Source: Micromonospora inyonensis (GTDB taxonomy: Bacteria; Actinomycetota; Actinomycetes; Mycobacteriales; Micromonosporaceae). From it: a stretch of DNA of 64,000 bases. The notes under the pieces were generated by a model. The model made no database searches, was not told the DNA's origin, and saw only the letters and a program-made list of their open reading frames with translations. The position numbers and the translations under genes were made by a program. The stretch lies in contig NZ_FMHU01000001.1 in assembly GCF_900091415.1 (NCBI RefSeq), positions 2,232,001-2,296,000 of the forward strand, in the 5' to 3' direction. This document shows, piece after piece, positions 55,994 through 64,000 of the stretch (positions are counted from its first letter, which is position 1; every line of letters begins with the position of its first letter).

Positions 55994-57142
55994 TTACTTC
56001 TGCTTGCCGAGGGTGAGCGGGGTGATGGTGGCGCCGCGGTAGGCCCGCTGGAGGGCATCGACGACCGCTGGGCGGTCGGGTTCGGGGGCGATCGCGGCGA
56101 GGTTGGCCACGGCGGCGGCGAGGCCGAGGCTCGCGGTGATGCGCTTGAACGCCAGCAGCTCGCGCAGCTGAGGCGCCCAGTCGATCTCGTGTTTGCGGAG
56201 CCGCTGGTTGAGGGTGACCGCCGCGTCGATCGCGCCGTTCGGGACGCCGAGGGAGCGGGCGAGGTCGAAGTCGGTGGTGACCTCGATGTGCACGGCGAAT
56301 CGGGAGGCGAGGGCTTCGGTGAGGATGGCGCCGTGGACGCCGGGGTTGTGGCCGGCGCAGACGAAGAACCCGTCGACGGCGGTCACGACCTCGTTGTGGT
56401 GGGCGGCGATGGTGATGGTGGCCCGGCCGTCCATCGCCGGATAGAGGGCGGCGAGGACGCGGGGTGGGATGAGGGTGGCGTCGTCGATGAACAGGGCGCG
56501 GCCCTCGCGCATCGCGGTCACGAGCGGGCCGTAGGCGAACTCGAAGCCGCCGTCGGGCAGCGGGACGTAGTTGCCGACGAGGTCCTCGACGGTGGTGTCG
56601 CCGTGGCCGGCGACGGTGATCGCGTCGGCGTAGGCGGCCTCGATGAGGCTGGTCTTGCCGGTGCCGGGTGGCCCGTAGAGCAGGACCGCGATGTTGTCCC
56701 GCCGCAGCCGGCGTAGCACTTCGACGTCGGTGCTGTCGCCGAGCTGGCGGGGCAGGTACCAGATACCGTTCGGCCGCAGCACCGCGCCGGGACGCGGCGG
56801 GACAGGACCCGTGGGGGCAGGTGCCGGCGTGGTCGGTGCCGTCGGCGTGGGGGCGGTGGCCTTGGGGGCGCGGCTGGCGCCGGCTCCGGCCGTGAACGCG
56901 TCGATGCCTTCGGCGGTGATGGTGTACCGGCGCGGTGACCCGGTCGACAAGGTCGCCCATTTCCGGTCGACAAGGCGGTTCAGCACGGAGCCGATCGCCC
57001 CGGAGGAGCGTCCGGGCAGTTCCCTGCCCAGGTCGGTGATGGAGAAGGCGCGGTGCGGTTCGGCCGCGAGGAGAGCGAGGACCGGCCCGAACATGGGGCG
57101 CGGCCTGGCCTTCGGCTTGGCGGGTCGAGCGGGCGAGGTCAC
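55994..57142 (-). CDS. MoxR-like AAA+ ATPase with N-terminal winged helix
   Basis: A 382-residue protein from GTG 57142 with GGAGG six bases upstream. Residues ~15-85 resemble a winged HTH (ITDLGRELPGRSSGAIGSVL, WATLSTGSPRRYTITAEG). After a Pro/Thr linker comes the AAA+ core: Walker A LLYGPPGTGKTSLIEAA, Walker B ALFIDDATLIPPRVLAAL, sensor 1 GFFVCAGHNPG, and ALASRF as the arginine-finger region. It is co-directional with the vWA gene. The N-terminal HTH is unusual for MoxR proteins and might direct it to DNA. Confidence 0.82.
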   Translation of the reverse strand: MTSPARPAKPKARPRPMFGPVLALLAAEPHRAFSITDLGRELPGRSSGAIGSVLNRLVDRKWATLSTGSPRRYTITAEGIDAFTAGAGASRAPKATAPTPTAPTTPAPAPTGPVPPRPGAVLRPNGIWYLPRQLGDSTDVEVLRRLRRDNIAVLLYGPPGTGKTSLIEAAYADAITVAGHGDTTVEDLVGNYVPLPDGGFEFAYGPLVTAMREGRALFIDDATLIPPRVLAALYPAMDGRATITIAAHHNEVVTAVDGFFVCAGHNPGVHGAILTEALASRFAVHIEVTTDFDLARSLGVPNGAIDAAVTLNQRLRKHEIDWAPQLRELLAFKRITASLGLAAAVANLAAIAPEPDRPAVVDALQRAYRGATITPLTLGKQK

Positions 57143-57285
57143 CGGGCACCTCCGACGATGGCTGCGGTCGGCGTGCAACCGATACCTGCGGTCTCGGAGG
57201 TGATCAAGTCGCGTCCGCGCAGCTCCGGCACGGGCGTGTGACCGGTCAGGGGATGGCGGATCGTGGTGCGGGTCAGGTGTGACAT
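57139..57285 (-). CDS. Small protein translationally coupled to MoxR
   Basis: A 48-residue ORF from ATG 57285 (MSHLTRTTIRHPLTGHTPVP), preceded by CAGGAG. Its TGA overlaps the GTG of the MoxR gene (57139-57142), a classic coupling arrangement. It ends CTPTAAIVGGAR; no family is recognised. The ribosome site and overlap argue that it is translated. It may be a leader peptide or a small partner. Confidence 0.5.
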   Translation of the reverse strand: MSHLTRTTIRHPLTGHTPVPELRGRDLITSETAGIGCTPTAAIVGGAR

Positions 57286-57307
57286 GGGGTGCTCCTGGGC
57301 GAATGAA

Positions 57308-57342
57308 GCCGCCGCGCGCCCCTTCCCGGGGCGCGCGGCGGC
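57308..57342 (-). terminator. Perfect 15-bp GC hairpin
   Basis: GCCGCCGCGCGCCCC (57308-57322) pairs with 57328-57342 around a five-base loop. It lies between the stop of the upstream minus-strand gene (57455) and the small-protein start (57285), so it would end or attenuate read-through into the MoxR unit. Confidence 0.65.
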
Positions 57343-57454
57343 ATAGGTGAGCCACAACGGGCGGGGAGAGCGCGCGGAGCCGTCATCGGCTACGCGGAGC
57401 GGTGCTCAGGCCGGGGCGCCTACCGTTTGGCGGCGCAGTTGATCTTCGAAGCGC

Positions 57455-58459
57455 CTAGAGAGTGGGTGGCCAGGGCGCGCGGCGCCTGCTCCAGCCGATC
57501 TCTTCGGCGTAGCTTTCCGAGGAGTGGCAGATCCGGCACGACATGGTGGTGTCGGTGCCGTATCCGGCCATCGACGGCAGTTCCTCGTATGTGATGTCGT
57601 AGCCGGTCGCTCCGCACACCGTGCACCTGCTGCCGTCGTGCCCATTCGGCTCGAACACGTCCGGGTCGTGCTCGTGCGCGCCTCGTGTGCGGTTGGGCGG
57701 CTGGGTGGGTGGGGTGGCGTGGCGCCAGGGCCAGCGGTCGTCGGTGAGGCGGTACCAGCCGTCGGGGTCGGCGGTGACGTGTCGCATCCCGACCGCCGAC
57801 GACTCATCGCCGGGGACGGGGCCGGCGGGCGTGGCGGGCGCGCGGACCATCAACACTTCCATGCCGCTGCCGTAGTCCCGCAGTGCCAGCAGGTCGGCGT
57901 CCCGCCCCGGGGTGTGGGCGGCGCGGGCGTCGGCGTCGGCGGCGATCCGCTGCACCGTCGCTTTGGTGAAGCGGGCGATGACGGAGCCGTTGTGCTGGTA
58001 GCCGTGGGCGATCTGTCCCGGGTAGGGGCCGAGGTCGCCGGCGGTGAGCCAGGCGGGGCTCCAGACCGCCGTGTCCGGCACCGTGTCGGTGTCGTAGGCG
58101 CTGGTGGTGTGCAGCCGTGGTGGCGTCGATACGTCGGCCACGAGCCACCGGTGTCCCTGCTGCGCGGCGGCGCGTAGCCGGTTCAGCACGCTGTCGTGGT
58201 TCGGGTCGGGCTCGGTCAGGGGCTGCCGGTACAGCGGCCACGGCTCGTCGGCGGGCGGTGGCCCGTCGATGTGGGTGGCCGCGATGGCGAGGCTGCGGGG
58301 GCGTGGCGCGTTGACCGGGGTGAACCACAGCCGCCCGGTGTTGACGTCCAGGACGAGCCACGGCTCGGGCGGCTCGCTCGTCCTGACGGCGTGGTCGACG
58401 GTGGTGGTCTCTTCGGCCTGCTGGAGGGACCTCCGCAGGTCGAACCAGAGCTTCCTCAC
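57455..58459 (-). CDS. Hypothetical protein with C-terminal zinc-ribbon-like Cys pairs
   Basis: A 334-residue protein from GTG 58459 after AAGGAG. I do not recognise the family. The N-terminal two thirds are rich in Trp/Pro and mixed alpha/beta (PWLVLDVNTGRLWFTPV). The C-terminal ~70 residues contain CTVCGATGYD and, 24 residues on, TTMSCRICHSSES, two CxxC pairs forming a probable zinc ribbon. There is no membrane segment. It sits between two hairpins in the vWA/MoxR module. Confidence 0.6.
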   Translation of the reverse strand: MRKLWFDLRRSLQQAEETTTVDHAVRTSEPPEPWLVLDVNTGRLWFTPVNAPRPRSLAIAATHIDGPPPADEPWPLYRQPLTEPDPNHDSVLNRLRAAAQQGHRWLVADVSTPPRLHTTSAYDTDTVPDTAVWSPAWLTAGDLGPYPGQIAHGYQHNGSVIARFTKATVQRIAADADARAAHTPGRDADLLALRDYGSGMEVLMVRAPATPAGPVPGDESSAVGMRHVTADPDGWYRLTDDRWPWRHATPPTQPPNRTRGAHEHDPDVFEPNGHDGSRCTVCGATGYDITYEELPSMAGYGTDTTMSCRICHSSESYAEEIGWSRRRAPWPPTL

Positions 58460-58485
58460 GTGCTACTCCTTCTGCAGTTGGAAAT

Positions 58486-58509
58486 GCCCTCGGCCGGACG
58501 GCCGAGGGC
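58486..58509 (-). terminator. Perfect 10-bp hairpin
   Basis: GCCCTCGGCC and GGCCGAGGGC (58486-58495, 58500-58509) form a stem with a GGAC-type tetraloop, between the stop of the 58551 gene and the ribosome site of the next gene. Probable terminator or attenuator on the minus strand. Confidence 0.6.
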
Positions 58510-58550
58510 AACGGAATCGGGTGGTGCCTGCCGGGTGGCGGGCGAAGCGG

Positions 58551-59429
58551 TCACGCGGTGGGGTGCGTGTCGCCGTCGAGCAGGGCCGCGCAGCGGGCGG
58601 CCACGCCGTCCTCGACGGCGGTGGTGAAGCCGTCGCGGGCGGCGTCGATCGCGGCGGCCTGGTCGGCGTCGGACAGGTCGTCCCATTCCGGGGCATCGGG
58701 TGGTGCCTGGATGCGGTACCGGTCGGCGTCGTAGCCGGCGAGGTCGAAGGCGGGCAGGAAGTCGAGGACGGCGGGGTCGCAGGCGTCGATGCCGGCCAGC
58801 ACGGTGCGGGCGACGGTGATCGCGTCGCCTCGGCTGGAGCCGCCGATGGTGTACTGCTCCCACCAGGCGGCGGCCTGCTTGCCGTCTTGCTCGCCCGCCG
58901 CGCGCAGCGCCTCCAGCACCTGGGACCACTGGTGGTCCCCGGGAGGGGGCGGCGGGGACTCCCGGTCCCGCTCGGCGAGTGTGTACGGCCACGCCGGGGT
59001 GGCGGGGTCGATCCAGTCGGCGGCGAGCAGCACACCGTCGCGGCGGTACCGGCTCGGCACGATCCGCTCGTTGGAGGCGACCTCGCGCAGCCAGGCAGCC
59101 AGCTCGGCGCGCATCGCCCGGCCGGAAACGGCGTACCGTGCCCGCGCTTCGCGGGCCTGCCGCCGGGCTTCCTCCGTCGCCGATCCGTTGAAGACGTGGT
59201 GTGCCCGGATGAGCCGGTCGTGGTCGGCGCGGGTCATCCAGCCGGAGTCGCTCCGGGTGAGCAGGCGTCGCAGCGCTTCGCCGTAGAAGTCGTCGCCGGA
59301 GAGGACCGGCTCGCGGTCGCCGTGGATGAGCCGTGCCTGGATCCCCTGGAATCGGCGCCCGAGATCGGGCCAGTTCGTCGGTTCCTCGTCGCTGCGAGGG
59401 CTGGTGTCGTGCTCGTTGGGGTCGGGCAT
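58551..59429 (-). CDS. Hypothetical acidic protein
   Basis: A 292-residue protein from ATG 59429 with an AAGGGAAG ribosome site. No family is recognised. It is mostly helical and rich in Asp, Ala and Trp, with no Cys motif, signal or membrane segment. A run of prolines (ESPPPPPGDHQW) separates two helical halves. It is the first gene of the minus-strand module that also contains the zinc-ribbon, MoxR, vWA and HAD genes. Confidence 0.55.
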   Translation of the reverse strand: MPDPNEHDTSPRSDEEPTNWPDLGRRFQGIQARLIHGDREPVLSGDDFYGEALRRLLTRSDSGWMTRADHDRLIRAHHVFNGSATEEARRQAREARARYAVSGRAMRAELAAWLREVASNERIVPSRYRRDGVLLAADWIDPATPAWPYTLAERDRESPPPPPGDHQWSQVLEALRAAGEQDGKQAAAWWEQYTIGGSSRGDAITVARTVLAGIDACDPAVLDFLPAFDLAGYDADRYRIQAPPDAPEWDDLSDADQAAAIDAARDGFTTAVEDGVAARCAALLDGDTHPTA

Positions 59430-59765
59430 TCGTTGGGCTTCCCTTCTTTGAGTGGTTGCGGGGCGAGCCCGTGCTGGGCCCGTCTCGCCGGTTCGTGGTG
59501 TCGGTACGGCGTCCGCCGGATCAGTGGCGGACGATCTCGGGGTGGCTGTTCCACCGCGCGTCCTCGTGGGTGATCCCGCTGTTCCTCTCGCAGAAGGTGC
59601 GAGAGGATCCGTTCGGACCGGGCGGGAACGCGGGGTGGGCGACTGGGCCAGCCGATCAGGCGGGCGTGTAGGTTCTCGTTGATCTTGTCGGTCCGTAAGG
59701 CGGGTGACCTGGGCCGCGGTGGTGGCGTCTCATCGTTCTGTCGCTGGTTTTGTCTCATCGGTTTG
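59430..59765 (-). other. Gap between tniQ and the hypothetical module
   Basis: About 335 bp. An open frame from ATG 59758 (MRQNQRQNDETPPPRP) has a plausible first ~60 residues (NENLHARLIGWPSRPPRV) but then runs out of frame into the next gene, so a short, possibly decayed gene is possible. A transposon end might lie here, but no terminal repeat array could be identified by eye. Confidence 0.35.
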
Positions 59766-62315
59766 TCACTTTCTTGATGACCTTGAGTTGGCGACCGCGT
59801 TGCCGGGCTTGGGTGGGGCGTAGTGGTCGAGGAGTTGTCGGACGTCCGGCTCGGTGAGTAGGTCGAGCAGGCCCGCTCCGCGGGCGGTGATTTTCATGGG
59901 CTGGTAGCGGTTGTCGGTGCGGTCGATGAGGGCGGCGCCGATGTCGGCTTCGAGCCGGTTCAGTTGGTGAAACAGGTTCTGGTGGTGCAGCCCGAGCGTG
60001 GTCGCGGCGGTGTTGATGCTGTCGTGGGCGCTTACCTGCTCGAAGCGGCGTAGTCGTTGCCAGCCGTGGCGTTTGCCTTCGACGGCGTGTCGGATGTCGG
60101 TGGGCAGGTGGGGGTGGCGACGGGTGGAGACGGTGTGGCCGGCGGATCCTGTCGCGCGTGCCGGGATGCCGAGGCGTTGGCGGTGTCGGCGGACGGTTTC
60201 GTGGCTGATGCCGAGCTCGGCGCCGATGTCGCTGTTGGTGCGTCGCAGGGTGCCGGCCTGTTCGCGTAGCCAGTCGGGATCGATGAGCGGTTGGCGGGCG
60301 GCGGTCTGCGCTGTCCGCGGGCGTGGGGTCCGGATGGTGCTCCGGGAGGGCCGGAGGGCCTCTGATCGGTTCGTGGCGTTGTCGTCGAACTTCCGGGTGA
60401 GCAGCTCGGCGGCCCGTTCGCGTCTGCGTCGTGCTGCGGTCTTCGAGGGTGGCTGGGCGAGCGGGTCCGGTGGCCGGTGGAGCTGTTGTTGGGCGTAGCG
60501 GACGTGTTCGGCGGTGACGCCGAGGCGGCGCGCGGCGGTGGTGATGGTGACGTGCTCGACGTCGAGGAGTTGCCGCAGGGCGGTCAGGTCGATGTCGTGG
60601 GGTTCCCGGCCGGGCAGAGTCAGTCCGGTGACGCAGTGGGCTGGGGGGCTCCAGGTGAGCGGTTCGTCGATGCCCGCGGTCTGCAGCAGTTGCGCGCCGT
60701 GACGGTGCAGTGCTGCGCGCAGCGGTGTGTTGAGGGCGCGGTGGAACTGCTGGAGCCCGGTCTTGGCGGCTGCGGTGGTGAACGCGAGCCGGTGTCGACG
60801 GTTGTCGAGGTCGGCGCCGGTGAGGAGTTGGTAGAGGTAGCGGCGGGCGCTGCGCAGGCGTCCCGCTCTGCCGGGGTGGCTGCCGGTCTGGTGGGTGAGT
60901 TCGCGCCATTGCGTCTCGGTGAGGGTGACGTCGGTGAAGACGGTTCGGCGTCGCCGGTAGTCGATGGGTGAGCCGTGGGTGTCGAGGTAGTCGGCCAGGG
61001 CGCAGATGGCGGTCAGGGTGTCTGGATGGTGGGCGGCGCGTTCGCTGAGGAAGATGCTGGTGTTGTTGCGCCATGCGGTCAGTTCGCCGGTGGCGTGCAG
61101 GTTGCGGACGGGGTTTCCGGGGATCAGCAGCGCGTTGGCGATGTCGATGGCGACGTCGGTGGCGTGCGCGCCGTGTGCTGGTAGGAACCGGATGAGCCAG
61201 TCAGGCCACAGGTATTGCGGGATCCACCGGGCTCGGTCGGATGCCGGTAAGTCCGGCTGGGGTGCCCGGGGCGTGGCGGTGCGGGTGCGGTAGCGCAGCC
61301 GCTCGGTGACCGGTAGCTGCCCGTCGATGCACTGCAGCACTTTGTGTTGCAGGGGTTGCGACAGTCCGGTCAGGCGCCGGTGCGACAGGATCATCGGTCC
61401 GCGGTCCGGTCGTGCGGGCGTGCTGCGGGGTTGGGTGTGGACGTCGCGGAGCAGCGGCGCGAGCCGGTGGCGGCGGTCGTCGGCCTGTTCGGCGGTGATC
61501 AGGTCGATGGCTTGGCAGGTCAGGGCGGCGGCGATCAGCGCGCCGGTGGGGTGGTGCAGCTTGATGGCGTGGTTGCCGTCCCGGTAGGTGATCATCGCGG
61601 TGACGGTGTCCTGGCCGAGGTGGCGTAACTCGTCCGGGTCGATGCGGTGCCGGAACCAGGTGGCGAGGGCGTCGAGGTCACGCAGGTCGGTGACCGCGGC
61701 CGGGTCGGTGCGGTCCAGGCGGTCGTTGACCCACGCCTGAGCGGACAGGCGCGGATCGCCGCCGGACAGGGCCGGCGCTGGTCGGGTCAGCAGGTCGCCG
61801 TTGCAGCCTCTGCTGTGCCGGGTGGCGCCGAGCGTGCAGTGGGTCGGTGGGGCCAGGCCGGCTCGTTCGGAGATGCCGCTGCGCGGGACGCGCTGGCAGT
61901 GGGGGCAGAGCACCGCGAGCAGGCATCGGTGGGCGAGGCAGGCGAAGGTGTAGGGCAGTTGCCACCGGATCAGCCACTGGCCGTCGGACTCGTGCAGGCA
62001 GGCGGGGCAGAACCGGGAGCCGGGGATGGGTTTCCAGCCCAGCGCGTCGAACTGGTCCAGCACGGCGGCGTCGAGTGCCGCATGCGGTAGTCCGGTCTGG
62101 GCCTCGACGCGGCGTAGCAGGCTGGGCGGCAGCTTCCAGCTCAGGGCGTAGTTGCGCCAGACGCGCAGCCGGTCACCGAAACCCAGGGTCGGCGCCAGCC
62201 AGAGAAACGGCAGGCCGTTGCGGTGGGCGAGCCGGAACAGCCACGAGTCGAGGGCTTCGCCGGTTCCGAGGCCGACGCGCAGGGGCAAGGTGCGGGCGAT
62301 GTCCACGGCGATCAC
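59766..62315 (-). CDS. tniQ: Long TniQ/TnsD-like target-selection protein
   Basis: An 849-residue protein from GTG 62315, overlapping the tniB stop (GTGA). The N-terminus is TniQ: TLPLRVGLGTGEALDSWLFR, then a zinc site FCPACLHES (C103, C106) with CLAHRCLLAVLCPHC (to C140). It is far longer than Tn5053 TniQ (~400 residues) and, like TnsD, carries a C-terminal extension with DNA-binding units: VTITTAARRLGVTAEHVRY, NSDIGAELGISHETVRRHRQ, and a LysR-like winged HTH (LHHQNLFHQLNRLEADIGAA). It should choose the insertion site for the transposon. No Cas genes are visible, so sequence-specific DNA targeting is the likely mode. Confidence 0.85.
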   Translation of the reverse strand: MIAVDIARTLPLRVGLGTGEALDSWLFRLAHRNGLPFLWLAPTLGFGDRLRVWRNYALSWKLPPSLLRRVEAQTGLPHAALDAAVLDQFDALGWKPIPGSRFCPACLHESDGQWLIRWQLPYTFACLAHRCLLAVLCPHCQRVPRSGISERAGLAPPTHCTLGATRHSRGCNGDLLTRPAPALSGGDPRLSAQAWVNDRLDRTDPAAVTDLRDLDALATWFRHRIDPDELRHLGQDTVTAMITYRDGNHAIKLHHPTGALIAAALTCQAIDLITAEQADDRRHRLAPLLRDVHTQPRSTPARPDRGPMILSHRRLTGLSQPLQHKVLQCIDGQLPVTERLRYRTRTATPRAPQPDLPASDRARWIPQYLWPDWLIRFLPAHGAHATDVAIDIANALLIPGNPVRNLHATGELTAWRNNTSIFLSERAAHHPDTLTAICALADYLDTHGSPIDYRRRRTVFTDVTLTETQWRELTHQTGSHPGRAGRLRSARRYLYQLLTGADLDNRRHRLAFTTAAAKTGLQQFHRALNTPLRAALHRHGAQLLQTAGIDEPLTWSPPAHCVTGLTLPGREPHDIDLTALRQLLDVEHVTITTAARRLGVTAEHVRYAQQQLHRPPDPLAQPPSKTAARRRRERAAELLTRKFDDNATNRSEALRPSRSTIRTPRPRTAQTAARQPLIDPDWLREQAGTLRRTNSDIGAELGISHETVRRHRQRLGIPARATGSAGHTVSTRRHPHLPTDIRHAVEGKRHGWQRLRRFEQVSAHDSINTAATTLGLHHQNLFHQLNRLEADIGAALIDRTDNRYQPMKITARGAGLLDLLTEPDVRQLLDHYAPPKPGNAVANSRSSRK

Positions 62316-63409
62316 CCGGCCTCGGCCGGCGCCGGGCGGCGGGGACGACGGCTGGCGGACAGCGTGGCCTGCAACTGGTGGCGGGCGGCTTCGGAGGCTT
62401 CGTCGATGCGGATCGTGTCCAGCAACGCCTGGTCGAGGGTTTCCTCCCCGCTGCGGATCGCCTTGTAGCAGCCGCGGGTGATCAGGGTGATGAACGAGCC
62501 GATGTGCCCGCTGCTGCGGGCGAACAGGTAGGTCTCCAGGTCCGAGAGCATGCCCGGACGGGCGTCGGCGAGCACCAGCTGACGTTCGGTGGCCTTGAGC
62601 AGGCTGCGCCAGTGCCGCCGTCCGGCCTGACCAGCGACCTGGAACGGAGGCAGTTCCAGCCGGGTCCACCGGCGGGCGGTCTGCGCCATGACCGCGCTGT
62701 CACCGGTCAGCCCTTCAGCGAGCAGCCGCCGTTCGGCCAACCCGACCCCGGCGTAGACGAACGTGACGGGCAACTCGTTGGCCAGCCACTTCAGGTGGTT
62801 GGCCACGTCGACGCCGTCGCGGCGGTTCGGGTCGATGAAGTGCAGGTCGTCGATGATCCCGACGCGGGTGTGGCAGGACAGGACGCAGTCGACGGCGAAG
62901 CTGGCCAACTGCGCGGCGTTGGCCCGATCGGTGCCGGGGTGGCCGTAGAACTCGCAGATCATCCGGTTCAGCGTCCGCAGCGTGGTCCGGGAGGTCAGCC
63001 CGACCCGGAACACCGGAAGACGTTCATGGCCGGCGTTGGTGCGCTCGCCGTGGCGGCGTCGCTGGGCGCGGTCGAAATCACGGGCGAACGTGTTCGCGAT
63101 CGTGGTCTTGCCCAAGCCCGGCAGCGCGTCGATCACCGCCGCGCCGCGCACCCGGTCCGGGTCCTGCCGGTTGGTCGCGACGATCTGGTCGAGCTCGTCG
63201 TGGATCCCGGCCAGCTGCGGGGTCTTGATGGTGCCGAAGTTGGCGTGCCAGTCATGCCGGGCGTCGTCGTAGTCGGCCCGGGCATCGGTGCCCAGGCGGC
63301 GTAGCTGACCGGCGGTCAACGGATCAGGACGCACCCGTGCGGCGGCGTCGACCCAGCGACGCCAACCCTCCTTGCGCGACAGCGTGTAGAGATCCCCGGC
63401 GCCGGTCAC
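62312..63409 (-). CDS. tniB: TniB/TnsC-like AAA+ transposition ATPase
   Basis: A 365-residue protein from GTG 63409, overlapping tniA and tniQ by four bases each. Walker A is AAVIDALPGLGKTTIANTF and Walker B is HTRVGIIDDLHFIDPN. The N-terminal helices (LRRLGTDARADYDDARHDW) and the C-terminal lid match TniB. In Tn7/Tn5053-like elements this ATPase links target choice (TniQ) to the transposase (TniA). Confidence 0.88.
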   Translation of the reverse strand: MTGAGDLYTLSRKEGWRRWVDAAARVRPDPLTAGQLRRLGTDARADYDDARHDWHANFGTIKTPQLAGIHDELDQIVATNRQDPDRVRGAAVIDALPGLGKTTIANTFARDFDRAQRRRHGERTNAGHERLPVFRVGLTSRTTLRTLNRMICEFYGHPGTDRANAAQLASFAVDCVLSCHTRVGIIDDLHFIDPNRRDGVDVANHLKWLANELPVTFVYAGVGLAERRLLAEGLTGDSAVMAQTARRWTRLELPPFQVAGQAGRRHWRSLLKATERQLVLADARPGMLSDLETYLFARSSGHIGSFITLITRGCYKAIRSGEETLDQALLDTIRIDEASEAARHQLQATLSASRRPRRPAPAEAG

Positions 63410-64000
63410 GACAGCACCTCGAACGCGTCGTCGTAGAACCCGTCGTCCAGGTCACCGTCGTCATCGTCGCTGTCGGCGAACACCGCGCAAGCCGGCGCCG
63501 CCCGCGGCGCCGGGACCGGCGGGTCAGCGGCAGGCAGCGCCGCGTACTCAGCCGACAGACGCACCGCCATGCGCCGTTCGCGCCGGTCGGTCACCAGACC
63601 GGCGTCCCAGCGGTGCAGCAGCTCCACCATCGCCTTGGCCGGCTCGAACCCGCCGTCGCCAGCGACCGCGAGGCGTCGGGCGTGCGCGGCGGCCTCCGCC
63701 GAGAACGGGGTGTCCAGCAGCGGCCCGTGCTCCCAGTCCAGGCGATGCCATCGCTGGTCCGCCGGGTCCTGGAACCAGGCATGCCGCACGTCGTCCGGGT
63801 TGACCCGCACCGGCCACTTCCCGGCCAGCACACCACCATAAGGGCTGCGGGCGTTGCGGTAGCCGTCCAGCGCAGAACCGTTGTAGCGCAACCCATGCAC
63901 CTCGACCCCGTAGTGCTGGATCGTGCGGACGACCACCGGCAGGAAATCCAGCGCCAGCCCAGGGGCCGCCGGGATCCGCAGCAGACCCGCCTTGCCGACC
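63406..64000 (-). CDS. tniA: TniA/TnsB-like DDE transposase, C-terminal part
   Basis: The frame is open from the window edge (GLLRIPAAPGLALDFLPVVV) to the stop at 63406. It shows the Mu/TnsB C-terminal beta-barrel pattern: IQHYGVEVHGLRYNGSAL and VRVNPDDVRHAWFQDP. The tail is acidic (SDDDDGDLDDGFYDD), as is common for the TnsC-interacting end of TnsB. The rve catalytic core lies outside the window. Stop and tniB start overlap (GTGA). Confidence 0.8.
   Translation of the reverse strand, partial: VGKAGLLRIPAAPGLALDFLPVVVRTIQHYGVEVHGLRYNGSALDGYRNARSPYGGVLAGKWPVRVNPDDVRHAWFQDPADQRWHRLDWEHGPLLDTPFSAEAAAHARRLAVAGDGGFEPAKAMVELLHRWDAGLVTDRRERRMAVRLSAEYAALPAADPPVPAPRAAPACAVFADSDDDDGDLDDGFYDDAFEVLS

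Larger units (their letters stand above)
59766..64000 (-). mobile_element. Tn7/Tn5053-like transposition core, partial
   Basis: tniA-tniB-tniQ in one overlapping minus-strand operon form the core of a Tn7/Tn5053-like transposon that extends past the right end of the window. The genes to the left (vWA/MoxR module, possibly the RT-HEPN cassette) could be cargo, but neither transposon end is identified in the window. Confidence 0.75.

Noticed and set aside
59755..61074. A 439-codon minus-strand frame overlapping tniQ
   Set aside because: It is a shadow of tniQ, extremely rich in Arg, Pro and His, whereas the tniQ frame carries HTH motifs.

Overview
The window is high-GC DNA with GTG/TTG starts, tightly overlapping genes, SARP/BTAD regulators and actinobacterial insertion sequences. 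It comes from an actinomycete, most likely a Micromonosporaceae-type genome (inferred from composition and gene families; no marker gene is present). It is a dense accessory region: a scrapyard of mobile elements on the left, a long anti-phage/restriction island in the centre, and on the right a membrane-regulator module, further insertion sequences, an RT-HEPN cassette, a vWA/MoxR module and the core of a Tn7/Tn5053-like transposon that runs off the window.

Left (1-10.2 kb): two inverted IS701-like copies (the first cut by the window edge) flank an older IS5-family copy. That copy was interrupted by a group II intron. The intron was hit by a second, intact IS5-family copy and then lost its 3' part by deletion. 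An intact IS630 element lies beside it. Next come one intact hypothetical gene and an IS110-type transposase gene that has lost its KTDxxDA segment and carries another IS5-family element in its last codons. The 5' half of a tRNA-Arg(CCU) gene at 10168-10205 marks a possible island boundary.

Centre (10.6-38.8 kb): (i) a RusA-like gene with a frameshift, a nuclease/HEPN-like gene and an ApeA-type HEPN gene. (ii) A minus-strand set of three very large genes: a 1575-residue protein joining an HsdM-like N6-adenine methyltransferase, a PD-(D/E)xK nuclease-like domain, a NACHT-type STAND NTPase, pentapeptide repeats and a WD40-like propeller; a nuclease-like/TPR/PIN giant gene; and a Mrr-like nuclease/propeller gene. 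The last two are each split by an IS with a clean target duplication, so the operon seems recently disabled. (iii) Divergent from it, a MORC/MutL-type modification-restriction cluster: a C5-cytosine methyltransferase fused to an EndoIII-like Fe-S domain, Vsr, a GHKL ATPase, then AIPR, a second GHKL ATPase, a DUF4420 nuclease and a Z1 helicase-like protein in one overlapping operon.

Right (39-64 kb): a membrane Hsp70-like protein, two membrane-anchored SARP-like regulators (the second with LysM) and a DUF2637-like membrane/HTH protein; ISAs1 and IS5-family insertions; a reverse transcriptase plus HEPN gene pair resembling Abi/UG (DRT) defence RTs; a module of HAD, metallopeptidase-like/vWA, MoxR AAA+, a coupled small protein and two unknown genes, most of whose gaps hold a perfect GC-rich hairpin; and tniQ-tniB-tniA on the minus strand. 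The Tn7-like genes may explain how some of the cargo arrived, but the transposon ends are not visible.
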